Assembly (NCBI RefSeq): GCF_000787775.1
Contig: NZ_BBPM01000009.1
Span: 133,812 to 184,405, forward strand
From: Streptacidiphilus carbonis
GTDB lineage: Bacteria > Actinomycetota > Actinomycetes > Streptomycetales > Streptomycetaceae
Length of the DNA: 50,594 nt
Direction: 5' to 3'
Below, piece by piece: positions 1 through 7,484 of the stretch. A program made the translations under genes and the position numbers. Position 1 is the stretch's first letter, and each line of letters opens with the position of its first letter. Under the pieces are notes generated by a model. The model saw only the letters and a program-made list of their open reading frames with translations. It was not told the DNA's origin and searched no databases.

Positions 1-34
1 GGGGGTGGACGGGGCGAGCCGGGGCGGGCGGTGG

Positions 35-625
35 TCAGCGGGGGAGGCGCAGGCCTGCGATGAGGAGTTCGACCAGTCGGCGGGCGTCGTAGCGGGGGTT
101 GTTGTCCCCGCCGATGCACAGGTTGCCAACGCCGCGCATGAGTTCGTAGGAGTCGATGTCGGAGCGGATCTCCCCGGCGGCGACTGCGGCTGCGAGCAGT
201 TCGGCGCAGACCGGAAGGAGCCGGTCGAGGAAGTAGGTGTGCAGCGCCTCGAAGTCGGTGTTGCCGGACTGCAGCACCACGGCGAGCCCGTGCTTGGTGA
301 CCAGGAAGTCGACAAAGAGATTGATCCACCGCCCAAGTGCGGCGTGCGGGGTCGCGCTGGTCTCCAGCAGCGCCGGGCCGGCCTGGGCGCAGGCTTCGAC
401 CTGGTGCCGGTAGACGGCGATGATGAGGTCCGCGCGGGTGGGGAAGTGGCGGTAGATGGTGCCGGTTCCGACACCGGCCCGGGCCGCGATGTCGCGTACC
501 GGCACCTCGACACCGGCGGTGACGAAGAGCGCTGCGGCCGCGTCGAGCAGTGACTCCTCGTTGCGCCGGGCGTCCGCCCGCTTGGGGCGTGCCGCGCCGC
601 CTGCGCCGCCTTGGCCTTCGTTCAC
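35..625 (-). CDS. TetR/AcrR-family transcriptional regulator
   Basis: One-component DNA-binding repressor of 196 aa. The helix-turn-helix is plain at about residues 46-61 (IAARAGVGTGTIYRHF), and the all-helical C-terminal half is the ligand-binding part usual in this family, whose usual length is 190-220 aa. I chose the GTG at 625 because an AGAGGGG ribosome site lies 8-9 bases upstream; the reading frame stays open to 718 but the extra residues are low-complexity. The target is not shown. The nearest genes (a secreted peptidase upstream, the window edge downstream) do not suggest a ligand. A 19-base palindrome about 170 bases upstream could be its operator. Confidence 0.9.
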   Translation of the reverse strand: MNEGQGGAGGAARPKRADARRNEESLLDAAAALFVTAGVEVPVRDIAARAGVGTGTIYRHFPTRADLIIAVYRHQVEACAQAGPALLETSATPHAALGRWINLFVDFLVTKHGLAVVLQSGNTDFEALHTYFLDRLLPVCAELLAAAVAAGEIRSDIDSYELMRGVGNLCIGGDNNPRYDARRLVELLIAGLRLPR

Positions 626-794
626 CGCGCCGCCCCTCTGTGTCTCCTGCGGTCTCCTGTGCCGGGTCTGTGTCGGCCCGGTCAAGCGGATCTGAGTTCC
701 GTATGGATTCGGGTCCACGATCCGATGGTGAGTCTAGCCGACGCAGGTCTGCTGCTCCCCTCCCGGTGAGCCTTCTCTCGGAGGCATTCCAGTA

Positions 795-813
795 AGCGGA
801 GTGGCGTTCCGCT
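795..813. promoter_or_regulatory. Palindrome, possible TetR operator
   Basis: The 19 bases AGCGGAGTGGCGTTCCGCT form an inverted repeat with perfect 6-base arms (795-800 and 808-813) and one more pair near the centre. It lies in the 201-base gap upstream of the TetR gene and 14 bases beyond the 3' end of the peptidase gene. Size and symmetry fit TetR-family operators. No promoter was assigned confidently, so binding is inference. Confidence 0.35.
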
Positions 814-826
814 ATGACTGCGACGA

Positions 827-1435
827 TCAGGCGTCGGGGCGTGCGGCGGCGATGAGCTGCGGGCCCCAGACCGGGTCGTGGGCGACGTCCGGGAGGACGG
901 CGACGACGGTACCGGTGTGCTCCGCGTGCACCATCGCACCGCCGCCGAGGTACACGCCCACGTGGTGCACCGGGCCGCCAGGGTGGGCGAAGAACAGCAG
1001 GTCACCGGGGATCAGCTGGTCCAGGGGAACCGGACGGTCCTCGGCGCGCTGGTCCACACTGTAGTGCGGCAGCAGGACACGGCCGTCCGTTCCCTGGTAC
1101 CAGGCGAAGAGAGCGAGCCCACTGCAGTCGAAGCCGATGGTGTGGTCGGCCATGCACACGCCCTGCAGATAGCCGTTGACACCGTCGCAGAAGCCGAGAG
1201 AGGGTCCCCGCGGACCGCCCCCGCCCCAGGCGTACGGCGTCCCCAGCTCGTGCAGCGCGGCTGCGGCGACGCGTTGGCCGGTGTCGCGTTCAGCCGTGGT
1301 CGCGGCTGCTCCGTCGCAGGCGGCAGCGGTGCCGGTGGCCGAGATCCAGAGCAGCAGCGCGAGCGCGGTGCAGACCACCGGACCGCGGCGCGTCGGCGTC
1401 CGGCGACGACGGTGAGGGGCTTGTGTCGGGTGCAC
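827..1435 (-). CDS. Secreted NlpC/P60 family peptidase
   Basis: Cysteine peptidase of the NlpC/P60 superfamily, expected to cut peptide crosslinks in cell-wall peptidoglycan. From the GTG at 1435 the product is 202 aa with an arginine-rich n-region, a hydrophobic stretch (about residues 19-40) and then the catalytic domain. The Cys nucleophile sits in FDCSGLALFAW (Cys104), the His in HHVGVYLG (His158) and the third polar residue is probably His170 in MVHAE. The TAAAC at the end of the signal peptide is a poor lipobox, so secretion is more likely than lipidation. The frame is open further upstream, but the GTG start puts the signal peptide at the N-terminus. It diverges from the gene at 1560. 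Confidence 0.85.
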   Translation of the reverse strand: MHPTQAPHRRRRTPTRRGPVVCTALALLLWISATGTAAACDGAAATTAERDTGQRVAAAALHELGTPYAWGGGGPRGPSLGFCDGVNGYLQGVCMADHTIGFDCSGLALFAWYQGTDGRVLLPHYSVDQRAEDRPVPLDQLIPGDLLFFAHPGGPVHHVGVYLGGGAMVHAEHTGTVVAVLPDVAHDPVWGPQLIAAARPDA

Positions 1436-1559
1436 TGTCGGATTCCATCGCCTCGGCGGTGCGGGGCTGCCGCAAGCGGCCATCGGTGGGCGAGTCCCGC
1501 AGCGTGATGATGTCGCCGGTAACCTGGGGGACCCCGCCCCCACGTTCCGAGGACCTCGC

Positions 1560-2972
1560 ATGCCCCGCCGCGACCGCACATCCGCATCGCGGGACCCGCT
1601 GCCCGGCTACCTGGCCGGACTCGACCACGGGGCGCTGGTCCGGCTGCTGCTGGAGGCGGCCGCCGAGGCCCCGGCGCTGGGGGAGCGGCTGCGGTCGGCG
1701 GCGGTCCTGGCGGCGCTCCACGCGGCGGGGAGCGATCCGGGCGCGGCCGAGGCAGCCGTCCGTGCGGCGCTGCAACCGGTGGCCCCGCTCGACGCCGCCC
1801 GGACGCGGCTCTACGCCGAGCAGGCCGCGGCGGTGGTCGGCTTCCTCGGACAGACCCTGGCCGAGGGCGGCGCCGGTCTGGCGGTACGGCTCGCCCAGCA
1901 GGCGATCGAGCAGCTCGGTGCGGTGACGCCCCAGGCCGAGGACTCCGCAGGCAAGCTGCGCGAGGCCGCTGTGAACCTTGCCGAGCTGCACCGGGAGGCC
2001 TCTCTGGACGCCTCCCTGAAGGGCTGCTCCGACCCGGAGGAGCTGGCGGGCTGGCTCGCCGAACGCCATCTGACGGCTGATCAGGATGTCCCGTACGCCA
2101 TTGACGCCTACGCGGAAATCCTCGGCGACCGCGGCCTCGACGCCTACAACAGCGCCCTCTCCGCCGCCTTCGACCGCAGCGCGCCCGGCGAGCGACGCGC
2201 CCTGGCCCGTCGTCTGGAGGCCGTGCACACACTCCGCGGCGACACCGACGCCCTGGTCGCGGTGCTCGCCACCGACCTGGGACACCCCAGCCGCCATCTG
2301 CGCATCGCCGCACTGCTCGCCGCCGCAGGGCGCGTCCCCGAAGCCCTCGAATGGGCCGAGCGGGGTCTCGCCCTGGCTCCGTCCGGCCGTGGGCCAGACG
2401 CGCCGCTGCTCGCCTTCGTCGCTGAGCACTACCCGGTGGTCGGGCGAGGCGACGAGGCCGTCGCGCTGCTCCGGGAGCAGTTCCAGCGCCGCCCGGACCA
2501 CGACGCCTACCGCGCCCTGGTCGCGGCCCTACCCCCTGAGGCCGCGGCCGGGCAGCGGACCTGGGCACTGGCCGAACTGAACCGTCGCGCGGCCCGTCCC
2601 ACCACCCGCAGCTGGGAGAACCCGGCCTCGCCGCTGATCGAGTTCCTCCTTGCCGACGGCGACCCCGACGCCGCCTGGGCGGCAGCCCGCCAGTACGGCG
2701 TACCGCACCGTGCGCTGCTCCGGCTGGCAGAGCTGCGCGCGGACACCCACCCGGCCGACGCGATTCCCGTCTACCGGCAGGAGATCGACGAGCAGATCGA
2801 CCAGCAGACCCGCGACTCCTTCCGCGCCGCCGCCACCTGGACCGCACGCCTCCGCGACCTCTACCGAACCCTGGGCACCCCGGAGGAGGCCGTCCGCGTC
2901 ATCGCCGAACTCCGCGCCACCCACAGCACCAAGGGCAGCCTGCTCGCCGAACTGGACGCCCACGGCCTCTGA
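1560..2972 (+). CDS. Hypothetical helical-repeat protein
   Basis: A 470-aa protein rich in Ala, Leu, Arg and Glu, predicted to be almost wholly helical, with TPR-like spacing in the second half (for example ALEWAERGLALAP and AVALLREQFQRRP). The N-terminal segment (GYLAGLDHGALVRLLLEAA) resembles a region I associate with streptomycete DUF6880-type or SWIM-finger-associated proteins; that link is from memory. No signal peptide, membrane segment or catalytic motif is visible. It stands alone, divergent from the peptidase gene and convergent with a VOC gene 19 bases downstream. Codon use is typical for a real high-GC gene. Function not known. Confidence 0.8.
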   Translation: MPRRDRTSASRDPLPGYLAGLDHGALVRLLLEAAAEAPALGERLRSAAVLAALHAAGSDPGAAEAAVRAALQPVAPLDAARTRLYAEQAAAVVGFLGQTLAEGGAGLAVRLAQQAIEQLGAVTPQAEDSAGKLREAAVNLAELHREASLDASLKGCSDPEELAGWLAERHLTADQDVPYAIDAYAEILGDRGLDAYNSALSAAFDRSAPGERRALARRLEAVHTLRGDTDALVAVLATDLGHPSRHLRIAALLAAAGRVPEALEWAERGLALAPSGRGPDAPLLAFVAEHYPVVGRGDEAVALLREQFQRRPDHDAYRALVAALPPEAAAGQRTWALAELNRRAARPTTRSWENPASPLIEFLLADGDPDAAWAAARQYGVPHRALLRLAELRADTHPADAIPVYRQEIDEQIDQQTRDSFRAAATWTARLRDLYRTLGTPEEAVRVIAELRATHSTKGSLLAELDAHGL

Positions 2973-2991
2973 CCGGCGTGGCGGGCGATGG

Positions 2992-3447
2992 TCAGACGAC
3001 GCAGAACTCATTGCCTTCCGGATCCTGCAGCACGACGCCGTACTGCCCCATGTCCGGCTCGTCCATGACCCGGAGCACCTTGGCACCGGCCTCGGTGAGG
3101 CTTTCCACCATGCCGGCGACCCGCTGCGCGCGGACCGCCAACGGGACGCCACGCCCGCCGCCGACCTTCAGGTCGAGGTGGATGCGATTCTTGGCGGCCT
3201 TGGGTTCCGGGACCTGCTGGAACCACACCCGCGGCCCTCGCCCTGCGGGATCGACGATCGACTCCGGGGTATCGCCGGCACCGTCAGGCAACTCCTCCTC
3301 GGGCACCCCGCTCGCTGCCCAGTACTCCCGCCAGGTGCCATGGCCGTCGGGCGGCGGCTCCGGTACATATCCAAGGGCCTTGCTCCAGAACGCCACCAGC
3401 CTCTGCGGTTCGGCGCAGTCGATCGTCAGTTGCAGCGTCATCTCCAT
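2992..3447 (-). CDS. VOC family protein (glyoxalase-like)
   Basis: A 151-aa single-domain protein of the vicinal oxygen chelate fold. The opening QLTIDCAEPQRLVAFWSKAL and the closing VLQDPEGNEFCVV are the typical first helix-strand and last strand of glyoxalase-like proteins, and IHLDL in the middle supplies a candidate metal-binding His. The ATG at 3447 starts just ahead of the first strand; a second ATG two codons later is equally possible. It is divergent from the gene at 3508, about 60 bases away. The substrate cannot be read from the sequence; related proteins include bleomycin-resistance, dioxygenase and glyoxalase types. Confidence 0.85.
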   Translation of the reverse strand: MEMTLQLTIDCAEPQRLVAFWSKALGYVPEPPPDGHGTWREYWAASGVPEEELPDGAGDTPESIVDPAGRGPRVWFQQVPEPKAAKNRIHLDLKVGGGRGVPLAVRAQRVAGMVESLTEAGAKVLRVMDEPDMGQYGVVLQDPEGNEFCVV

Positions 3448-3507
3448 GGCGGGAGCCTGGCAGACACGTCTGACATTCAATGGCAGCCGCACGGAGGGGG
3501 AGACCAG

Positions 3508-4146
3508 ATGCGCTATGCGGGATCTGACTCGTGGACGATCAGCATCCGCGAGTGGGAGCAGCAGTTGGAGTGGGCCCTGTGGCTGCGCGCCGCCGAGCGC
3601 ATCCCCGTCCCGGCAGGCGGCGCGATCCCCGGCCCCTTGGACATCGACCCGCTGCCCGAGCCGACCACGGACGCAGGAGAGGCCCTGGCCGACGGTTGGC
3701 GCTTCTGGTGGCACGCGGTGCTGAACCTGCAGTCCGATCCCCGACGCGGTGTCGGGACCGTGCCCGGAGGACCGCTCAGCGAGGGCTGGTTCGTTCCGCC
3801 CGACTTCGAGGCACTGGCCCCGCACCCTGAACTGCAGCGTCTGGTCGCGGCCCGTTGGCCGGAGATGGCGCACTGGCAGAACGCCCGCAAGAGCGCCGGG
3901 ATGGCTGCCCTGAGGGATGCCTCCGGCCCCGCTAACCGGCTCAGCTGCGAGGGCGACATCGTCCGCGCCGTCGAAGCCGAGATCGGCCACCGGGCCGCGC
4001 CCTTCGCCCTGTGCCTCGTCCTGATCCCCGTGGCCGACGATGAGTTCCGCAGCCTCGGAGCCCGCACCTTCCTCGTCCCGGAACACCTGCGCGGCACGCC
4101 GACCTACGCCAACTGGCTCCACCGCCTGATCCGAGCCGTGGGCTGA
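3508..4146 (+). CDS. Hypothetical protein, 212 aa
   Basis: The ATG at 3508 has a strong GGAGGGGGAG purine tract upstream, fixing the start. The product is tryptophan-rich in its first half (EWALWLRAA, WRFWWHAVLNL), has no signal peptide or membrane segment, and ends in a short conserved-looking section (RTFLVPEHLRGTPTYANWL). I do not recognise the family; it reads like a cytoplasmic protein of the small uncharacterised type common in streptomycetes. It sits between two VOC genes, divergent from one and convergent with the other. Confidence 0.75.
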   Translation: MRYAGSDSWTISIREWEQQLEWALWLRAAERIPVPAGGAIPGPLDIDPLPEPTTDAGEALADGWRFWWHAVLNLQSDPRRGVGTVPGGPLSEGWFVPPDFEALAPHPELQRLVAARWPEMAHWQNARKSAGMAALRDASGPANRLSCEGDIVRAVEAEIGHRAAPFALCLVLIPVADDEFRSLGARTFLVPEHLRGTPTYANWLHRLIRAVG

Positions 4147-4189
4147 AACCTCCGGCCAGGTTCATGAGTTCTGCGATGGACCCGACGGA

Positions 4190-4579
4190 TCAGGATGTCT
4201 CACGTTCTTGCTCCTTGACCAGGCAGAAGGGATGCCCGGCCGGATCTGTGAGCACCCGCCACCATTTGCCCTCCCCCGGCTGGTGCTGCGGTTTGCCCGC
4301 GCCCAGGGCCAGCAGTTCGGCCTCCGCCTCGTCAAAGTCCTGCACTGCGAAGTCGAGATGGAACTGCTGGGGGACCGTCTGGTCGGGCCAGCACGGAGCC
4401 CGGTAGTCGTCGACCCGTTGGAAACCGATGAAGAGTCCGTCTTCCCGAGTGATGCCGGCGAAATCAGCGTCCGACTTCGGGTGGGGTTCGAGGCCGGTGG
4501 CCCGCTGATAAAACGCCGCCAGAGCCACCGGATCGGCACAGTCGAGCGTGATGGCGGCCAACTTCATCTGCATCGGCAT
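4190..4579 (-). CDS. VOC family protein (glyoxalase-like)
   Basis: A 129-aa glyoxalase-fold protein. It begins ITLDCADPVALAAFYQRATG and ends VLTDPAGHPFCLVKE, both hallmark strands of the fold; FHLDFAVQD carries the mid-domain His. I start it at the ATG at 4579, which has GGGAG six bases upstream; the frame is open to 4606. This is the second of three VOC genes in the window and is only moderately similar to the one at 2992. It diverges from the kinase-like gene at 4791. Substrate unknown. Confidence 0.85.
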   Translation of the reverse strand: MPMQMKLAAITLDCADPVALAAFYQRATGLEPHPKSDADFAGITREDGLFIGFQRVDDYRAPCWPDQTVPQQFHLDFAVQDFDEAEAELLALGAGKPQHQPGEGKWWRVLTDPAGHPFCLVKEQERETS

Positions 4580-4790
4580 GGCAGCTCCCGTCCATTCGAT
4601 TCCCATCGAGAGGCGAATCCTTGTGATTCACAGCCTAGTGCCGCCCGACAGGCTGGCAGTGCCGCCGCTTATGGGACGTCAACGATCGCTTGGTGCCTCT
4701 GTTGTGTGGCCTGGCGGGACGGAAAGTAGAGTCGCGTGGTGACAGCGTGCTCTGGGCGGACCCAGGTGCTTCCGAGAGGTTGGTGCCCTG

Positions 4791-5863
4791 GTGAGGGTTG
4801 GCGTCGAGAGCTCTGAAGCGTCGCGTGGTGCGCGTCTGGCTGCCTACAGTGCGGTCTCCACGTCGCTGGCCCTGTGCAGTGATCGTCAACTGCACGACCT
4901 TGTGGATGCGGCTGCGCCGTTGGGTTCCGGCATCGGCGGGACCTCGGCTTTGCTGGAAGTCGCTGGGACCCCGGTCTTCGTCAAGCGACTTCCGCTGACC
5001 GATCTGGAAAGGCAGCCGGAGAACGTCCGGTCTACGGCGAATCTCTTCGGACTACCTGCCTTCTGCCATCCCGGCCTCGGGGTCCCTGGAGGGCCGGGCT
5101 TCGGGGCCTGGCGGGAGTTGGCCGTGCACACCACGACGACGAACTGGGTGCTCGCAGAGGACCATGAGGGATTCCCTCTCATGTACCACTGGCGGGTGCT
5201 GCCGCATCCCGGGCAGTCGCTTCCCGAGGAACTGGCCGACGTGGAGAAAGCTGTCTCGTACTGGGGAGGCGAACCCGAGGTGCGCCACCGGATCGAGGCA
5301 CTTCGGGATTCCTCGGCGAGCATCGCGCTGTTCCTCGAGTACATCCCGCAGAACCTGCACGACTGGCTCGACGTTCAGGTCAATGCCGACGACGAGACGG
5401 CCGAGCAGGCATGTGCCAGGTGACGAAGGAGCTTGAGGCCATTACCTCCTTCATGAACGCCCGAGGGCTCCTGCATCTCGACGGTCACTTCCAGAACATC
5501 CTGACCGACGGGAAGCGTCTGTTCTTCGCGGACTACGGCCTTGCGATCTCCTCCCGGTTCGACCTGTCGAAGGAGGAGGTCGACTTCTTCGCCGAACACC
5601 AGACGTATGACCGCTGCTACACCGTCACCCATCTGGTCATCTGGCTCGTCACCGCCTTGTACGGGTACCGGGGGGACGAGCGCACCACTTTCCTGCACGC
5701 CTGCGCGCAAGGTGAACCTCCGACGGGAATCCCGCCGGGGATTGCGGCGATCCTCACTCGTCATGCCCCGCTCGCCGCAGTGATGACGGAGTACTACCGC
5801 GAGTTCCGCTTTGAGAGCAGGCAGACCCCGTATCCCCTGGAGGCGATCCGGGCATTGGGGTGA
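4791..5863 (+). pseudogene. Protein-kinase-like gene broken by an apparent one-base deletion
   Basis: Two open frames give the two halves of one kinase-fold protein. The first (4791-5423, GTG start with GAGAGG upstream) has the glycine-rich loop GSGIGGTSALLEV and the ATP-binding Lys in VFVKRLPL. The second (in frame from ATG 5411, to 5863) has the catalytic loop LLHLDGHFQN (Asp and Asn) and the metal-binding ADYG in place of ADFG. The frames meet near 5411-5423: restoring one C in gccagg would join them into one protein of about 357 aa. The junction does not have the slippery heptamer of a programmed frameshift. Alternatives are a sequencing error, a true mutation, or two coupled polypeptides. 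The family is familiar from streptomycetes as a stand-alone kinase-like protein, substrate unknown to me. Confidence 0.7.
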
Positions 5864-6101
5864 GCCGGCCCGTCCGGTCGGTGCTCTCTCGATTGATCTC
5901 CCGGACTCTGGACGTCAGAGACTCCCCGGTGGCGGGGCGCACCTGTCCAGGTAGGGCCTCCCACTCACGGCCGCCGCCACCGGGGCGGAGGTAGAGCATG
6001 CCCGCGATGACGTCCCGGACCACCCCGACACGGCCGGACCGGGTGTCGAGAACCCATTGCCCCACCTGCGGGGGCCTTTCGGCCCAGACGGCGGCGCTCA
6101 C
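5754..6101 (-). CDS. Small hypothetical protein, coupled to the upstream gene
   Basis: A 115-aa frame from the GTG at 6101. The first 65 or so residues (VGQWVLDTRSGRVGVVRDV, then MLYLRPGGGGREWEALP) look like a small beta-rich domain that I have seen in short streptomycete proteins. The last 36 codons run antisense through the 3' end of the kinase-like gene (5754-5863) and are low-complexity, so the natural stop may have been lost. The start overlaps the stop of the gene at 6280 by four bases, which implies translational coupling. Function unknown. Confidence 0.6.
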   Translation of the reverse strand: MSAAVWAERPPQVGQWVLDTRSGRVGVVRDVIAGMLYLRPGGGGREWEALPGQVRPATGESLTSRVREINRESTDRTGRLTPMPGSPPGDTGSACSQSGTRGSTPSSLRRAGHDE

Positions 6102-6280
6102 GACGCGTCCGCTGCAGTTGCCGGTTTCGGTGCGGCGCTCTGGGGCGGCTCTCCCTCGGCAGGCCGGAAAGTCACGCCGTCACAGGGGAGGCAGCGCCGG
6201 GTGCGGACGTTCACGCTGTTCTCCGATCCACCGCAGCAGGCACACTGCTGCGGCGTCATCGAGTACCACCAACCAACCAT
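6098..6280 (-). CDS. Small cysteine-cluster (zinc-ribbon-like) protein
   Basis: A 60-aa protein with the pattern C-x-C-C near residues 13-16 and C-x-x-C at 30-33 (CACCGGSEN and RRCLPC), consistent with a small zinc-binding knuckle. The ATG at 6280 has an excellent GGAGG site eight bases upstream, the strongest reason to call it real. It overlaps the next gene by a GTGA, so the two form a mini-operon. The unit diverges from the GntR gene at 6409 across about 130 bases holding two palindromic sequences, which suggests control by that regulator. Confidence 0.65.
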   Translation of the reverse strand: MVGWWYSMTPQQCACCGGSENSVNVRTRRCLPCDGVTFRPAEGEPPQSAAPKPATAADAS

Positions 6281-6298
6281 CGGCCTACCTCCGAAATC

Positions 6299-6366
6299 GA
6301 GTGCTCTAGTTCACTCTGTCGGTGGCCGAAGCACTCCGCAACGGTTCGTAGTGCACTAGTGTGCAC
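6299..6366. promoter_or_regulatory. Two palindromic sites between the GntR gene and the small-protein pair
   Basis: Site one (6299-6316) is GAGTG-N8-CACTC; site two (6351-6366) is GTGCACTAGTGTGCAC, a near-perfect palindrome. Both contain CTAG at or near the centre and GTGC or GTGA half-sites, and lie about 50 bases apart, five helical turns. They are candidate operators for the adjacent GntR regulator acting on both divergent units. Confidence 0.45.
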
Positions 6367-6408
6367 CCTGACGCAACGTCATCCTCGTGGAGAGGTACGG
6401 CATTCGAT

Positions 6409-7131
6409 ATGGCGAGCTCGAAAACCTTTACGGTGATCGCTGATCACTTCCGCCAGCGGATTCTCTCGGGTGAACTGGAGCCCGGGGCGAAGCTGCCGAC
6501 CAACCGTGAGATCAGCGGCTCCTGGCAGGTGGCCGCCGCCACGGTCAGCAGGGCCCTCCAGGCGCTGCAGGTGGAGGGTTTCATCCGCACCACTCCGAGA
6601 GGGACGTTCGTGGCCGACGATCCGCGAGTGGGTCTGAGCAGCCGCGACCGTCTGGCCAGGGTCCAACGCGTGAAGTCGATACTGGCCGAGGGCGAGACCA
6701 GCCGCGTAACCGATGCCGGTTTGGTCGTGCCGCCGCTCTACGTAGCCGAGCTGTTCGACCTGGACAGCGGGGATCAAGTGGTTCGGCGCGAGTGGATCAG
6801 CGGACGCGGCAGTACGCGGACCTGCTTCGCCGTCACCTGGTATCCGGCCCAGTTCGCTGCCCTGGTTCCCGATCTGCTGTCGACCGCTCCGGGGAAGAAC
6901 GCCGGGCTGACCGCGCGGGTCCTCGAGGCCACCGAACGGATCATCACCCACGCCAGGGACGACATGCACGGCCGGGCCGCCGACGCCCGCGAAGCCTCTG
7001 GCCTGGGAATCCCGGTGGGATCCGCGGTCCTGGCGGGCGCGCACAGGTGGAGCGACGCAGCAGGGGTGGTGGAGTACGGGGAGTGGGTGCTCCCACCTAG
7101 GTTCACCATCGGCTACGAGTACGTCCCATAA
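6409..7131 (+). CDS. GntR family regulator with UTRA-type domain
   Basis: A 240-aa regulator when started at the ATG at 6409 (GGAGAGG upstream at a slightly long spacing; the frame is open to 6361). The N-terminal winged helix is complete: LEPGAKLPTNREISGSWQV followed by TVSRALQALQVEGFIRT and the wing TPRGTFVADDP. The C-terminal two thirds (strands ending VRREWISG, then VVEYGEWVLPPRFTIGYEY) match the UTRA ligand-binding fold of the HutC subgroup. It is divergent from the small-protein pair and the kinase-like gene, the usual geometry for local control. Confidence 0.9.
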   Translation: MASSKTFTVIADHFRQRILSGELEPGAKLPTNREISGSWQVAAATVSRALQALQVEGFIRTTPRGTFVADDPRVGLSSRDRLARVQRVKSILAEGETSRVTDAGLVVPPLYVAELFDLDSGDQVVRREWISGRGSTRTCFAVTWYPAQFAALVPDLLSTAPGKNAGLTARVLEATERIITHARDDMHGRAADAREASGLGIPVGSAVLAGAHRWSDAAGVVEYGEWVLPPRFTIGYEYVP

Positions 7132-7221
7132 GCCCGCTCGCGGCAGGCTCTTCCTGGTCTCCGCAGACGTACACCTCGTTCTGAGTCTCCATCAGGTTGA
7201 ACGGGATCATTCAAACGGACC

Positions 7222-7410
7222 GTGACCGGCACTGCACGGCTGGCCGCCGTCCAGATCGTCGCGGTCCGCTGGACTCTGGCCGACGACAACGCCGAACACC
7301 TGGCCCGGGGTGTGACGGCCGACTCCCGGTACGACGCCGCGGTGGCCGACGCAGAACACGGCTTCGCGCTGCTGGAGCACGGACTACGGCAACTGCTGGA
7401 GCAGCACTGA
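7222..7410 (+). CDS. Small hypothetical protein, 62 aa
   Basis: Short frame from a GTG, ending SRYDAAVADAEHGFALLEHG and LRQLLEQH. More than four fifths of its codons end in G or C, as in the neighbouring real genes, and the product is a plausible helical protein. No clear ribosome site was seen. It lies between the GntR gene and an unrelated gene 75 bases downstream. No recognisable family. Confidence 0.5.
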   Translation: MTGTARLAAVQIVAVRWTLADDNAEHLARGVTADSRYDAAVADAEHGFALLEHGLRQLLEQH

Positions 7411-7484
7411 CCGTTGGCCACCGAGCCGGCGGACGCGGCCAATTCGTTTGCTCGGGGGCTCCGTTGTCAGGGAAGATCGCGGGC

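Noticed and set aside
1300-1330. Lipobox in the NlpC/P60 protein
   Set aside because: The sequence before the cysteine is TAAAC; the -3 position lacks the usual Leu, so I treat it as an ordinary signal peptide.
1012-2847. A 611-codon arginine- and proline-rich frame on the minus strand
   Set aside because: It spans the divergent peptidase and hypothetical genes, has extreme composition and no domain, and both real genes have better codon bias.
5411-5423. Programmed ribosomal frameshift in the kinase-like gene
   Set aside because: I looked for a slippery heptamer of the X-XXY-YYZ kind and found none; the sequence gcatgtgccaggtga fits a simple missing C better.
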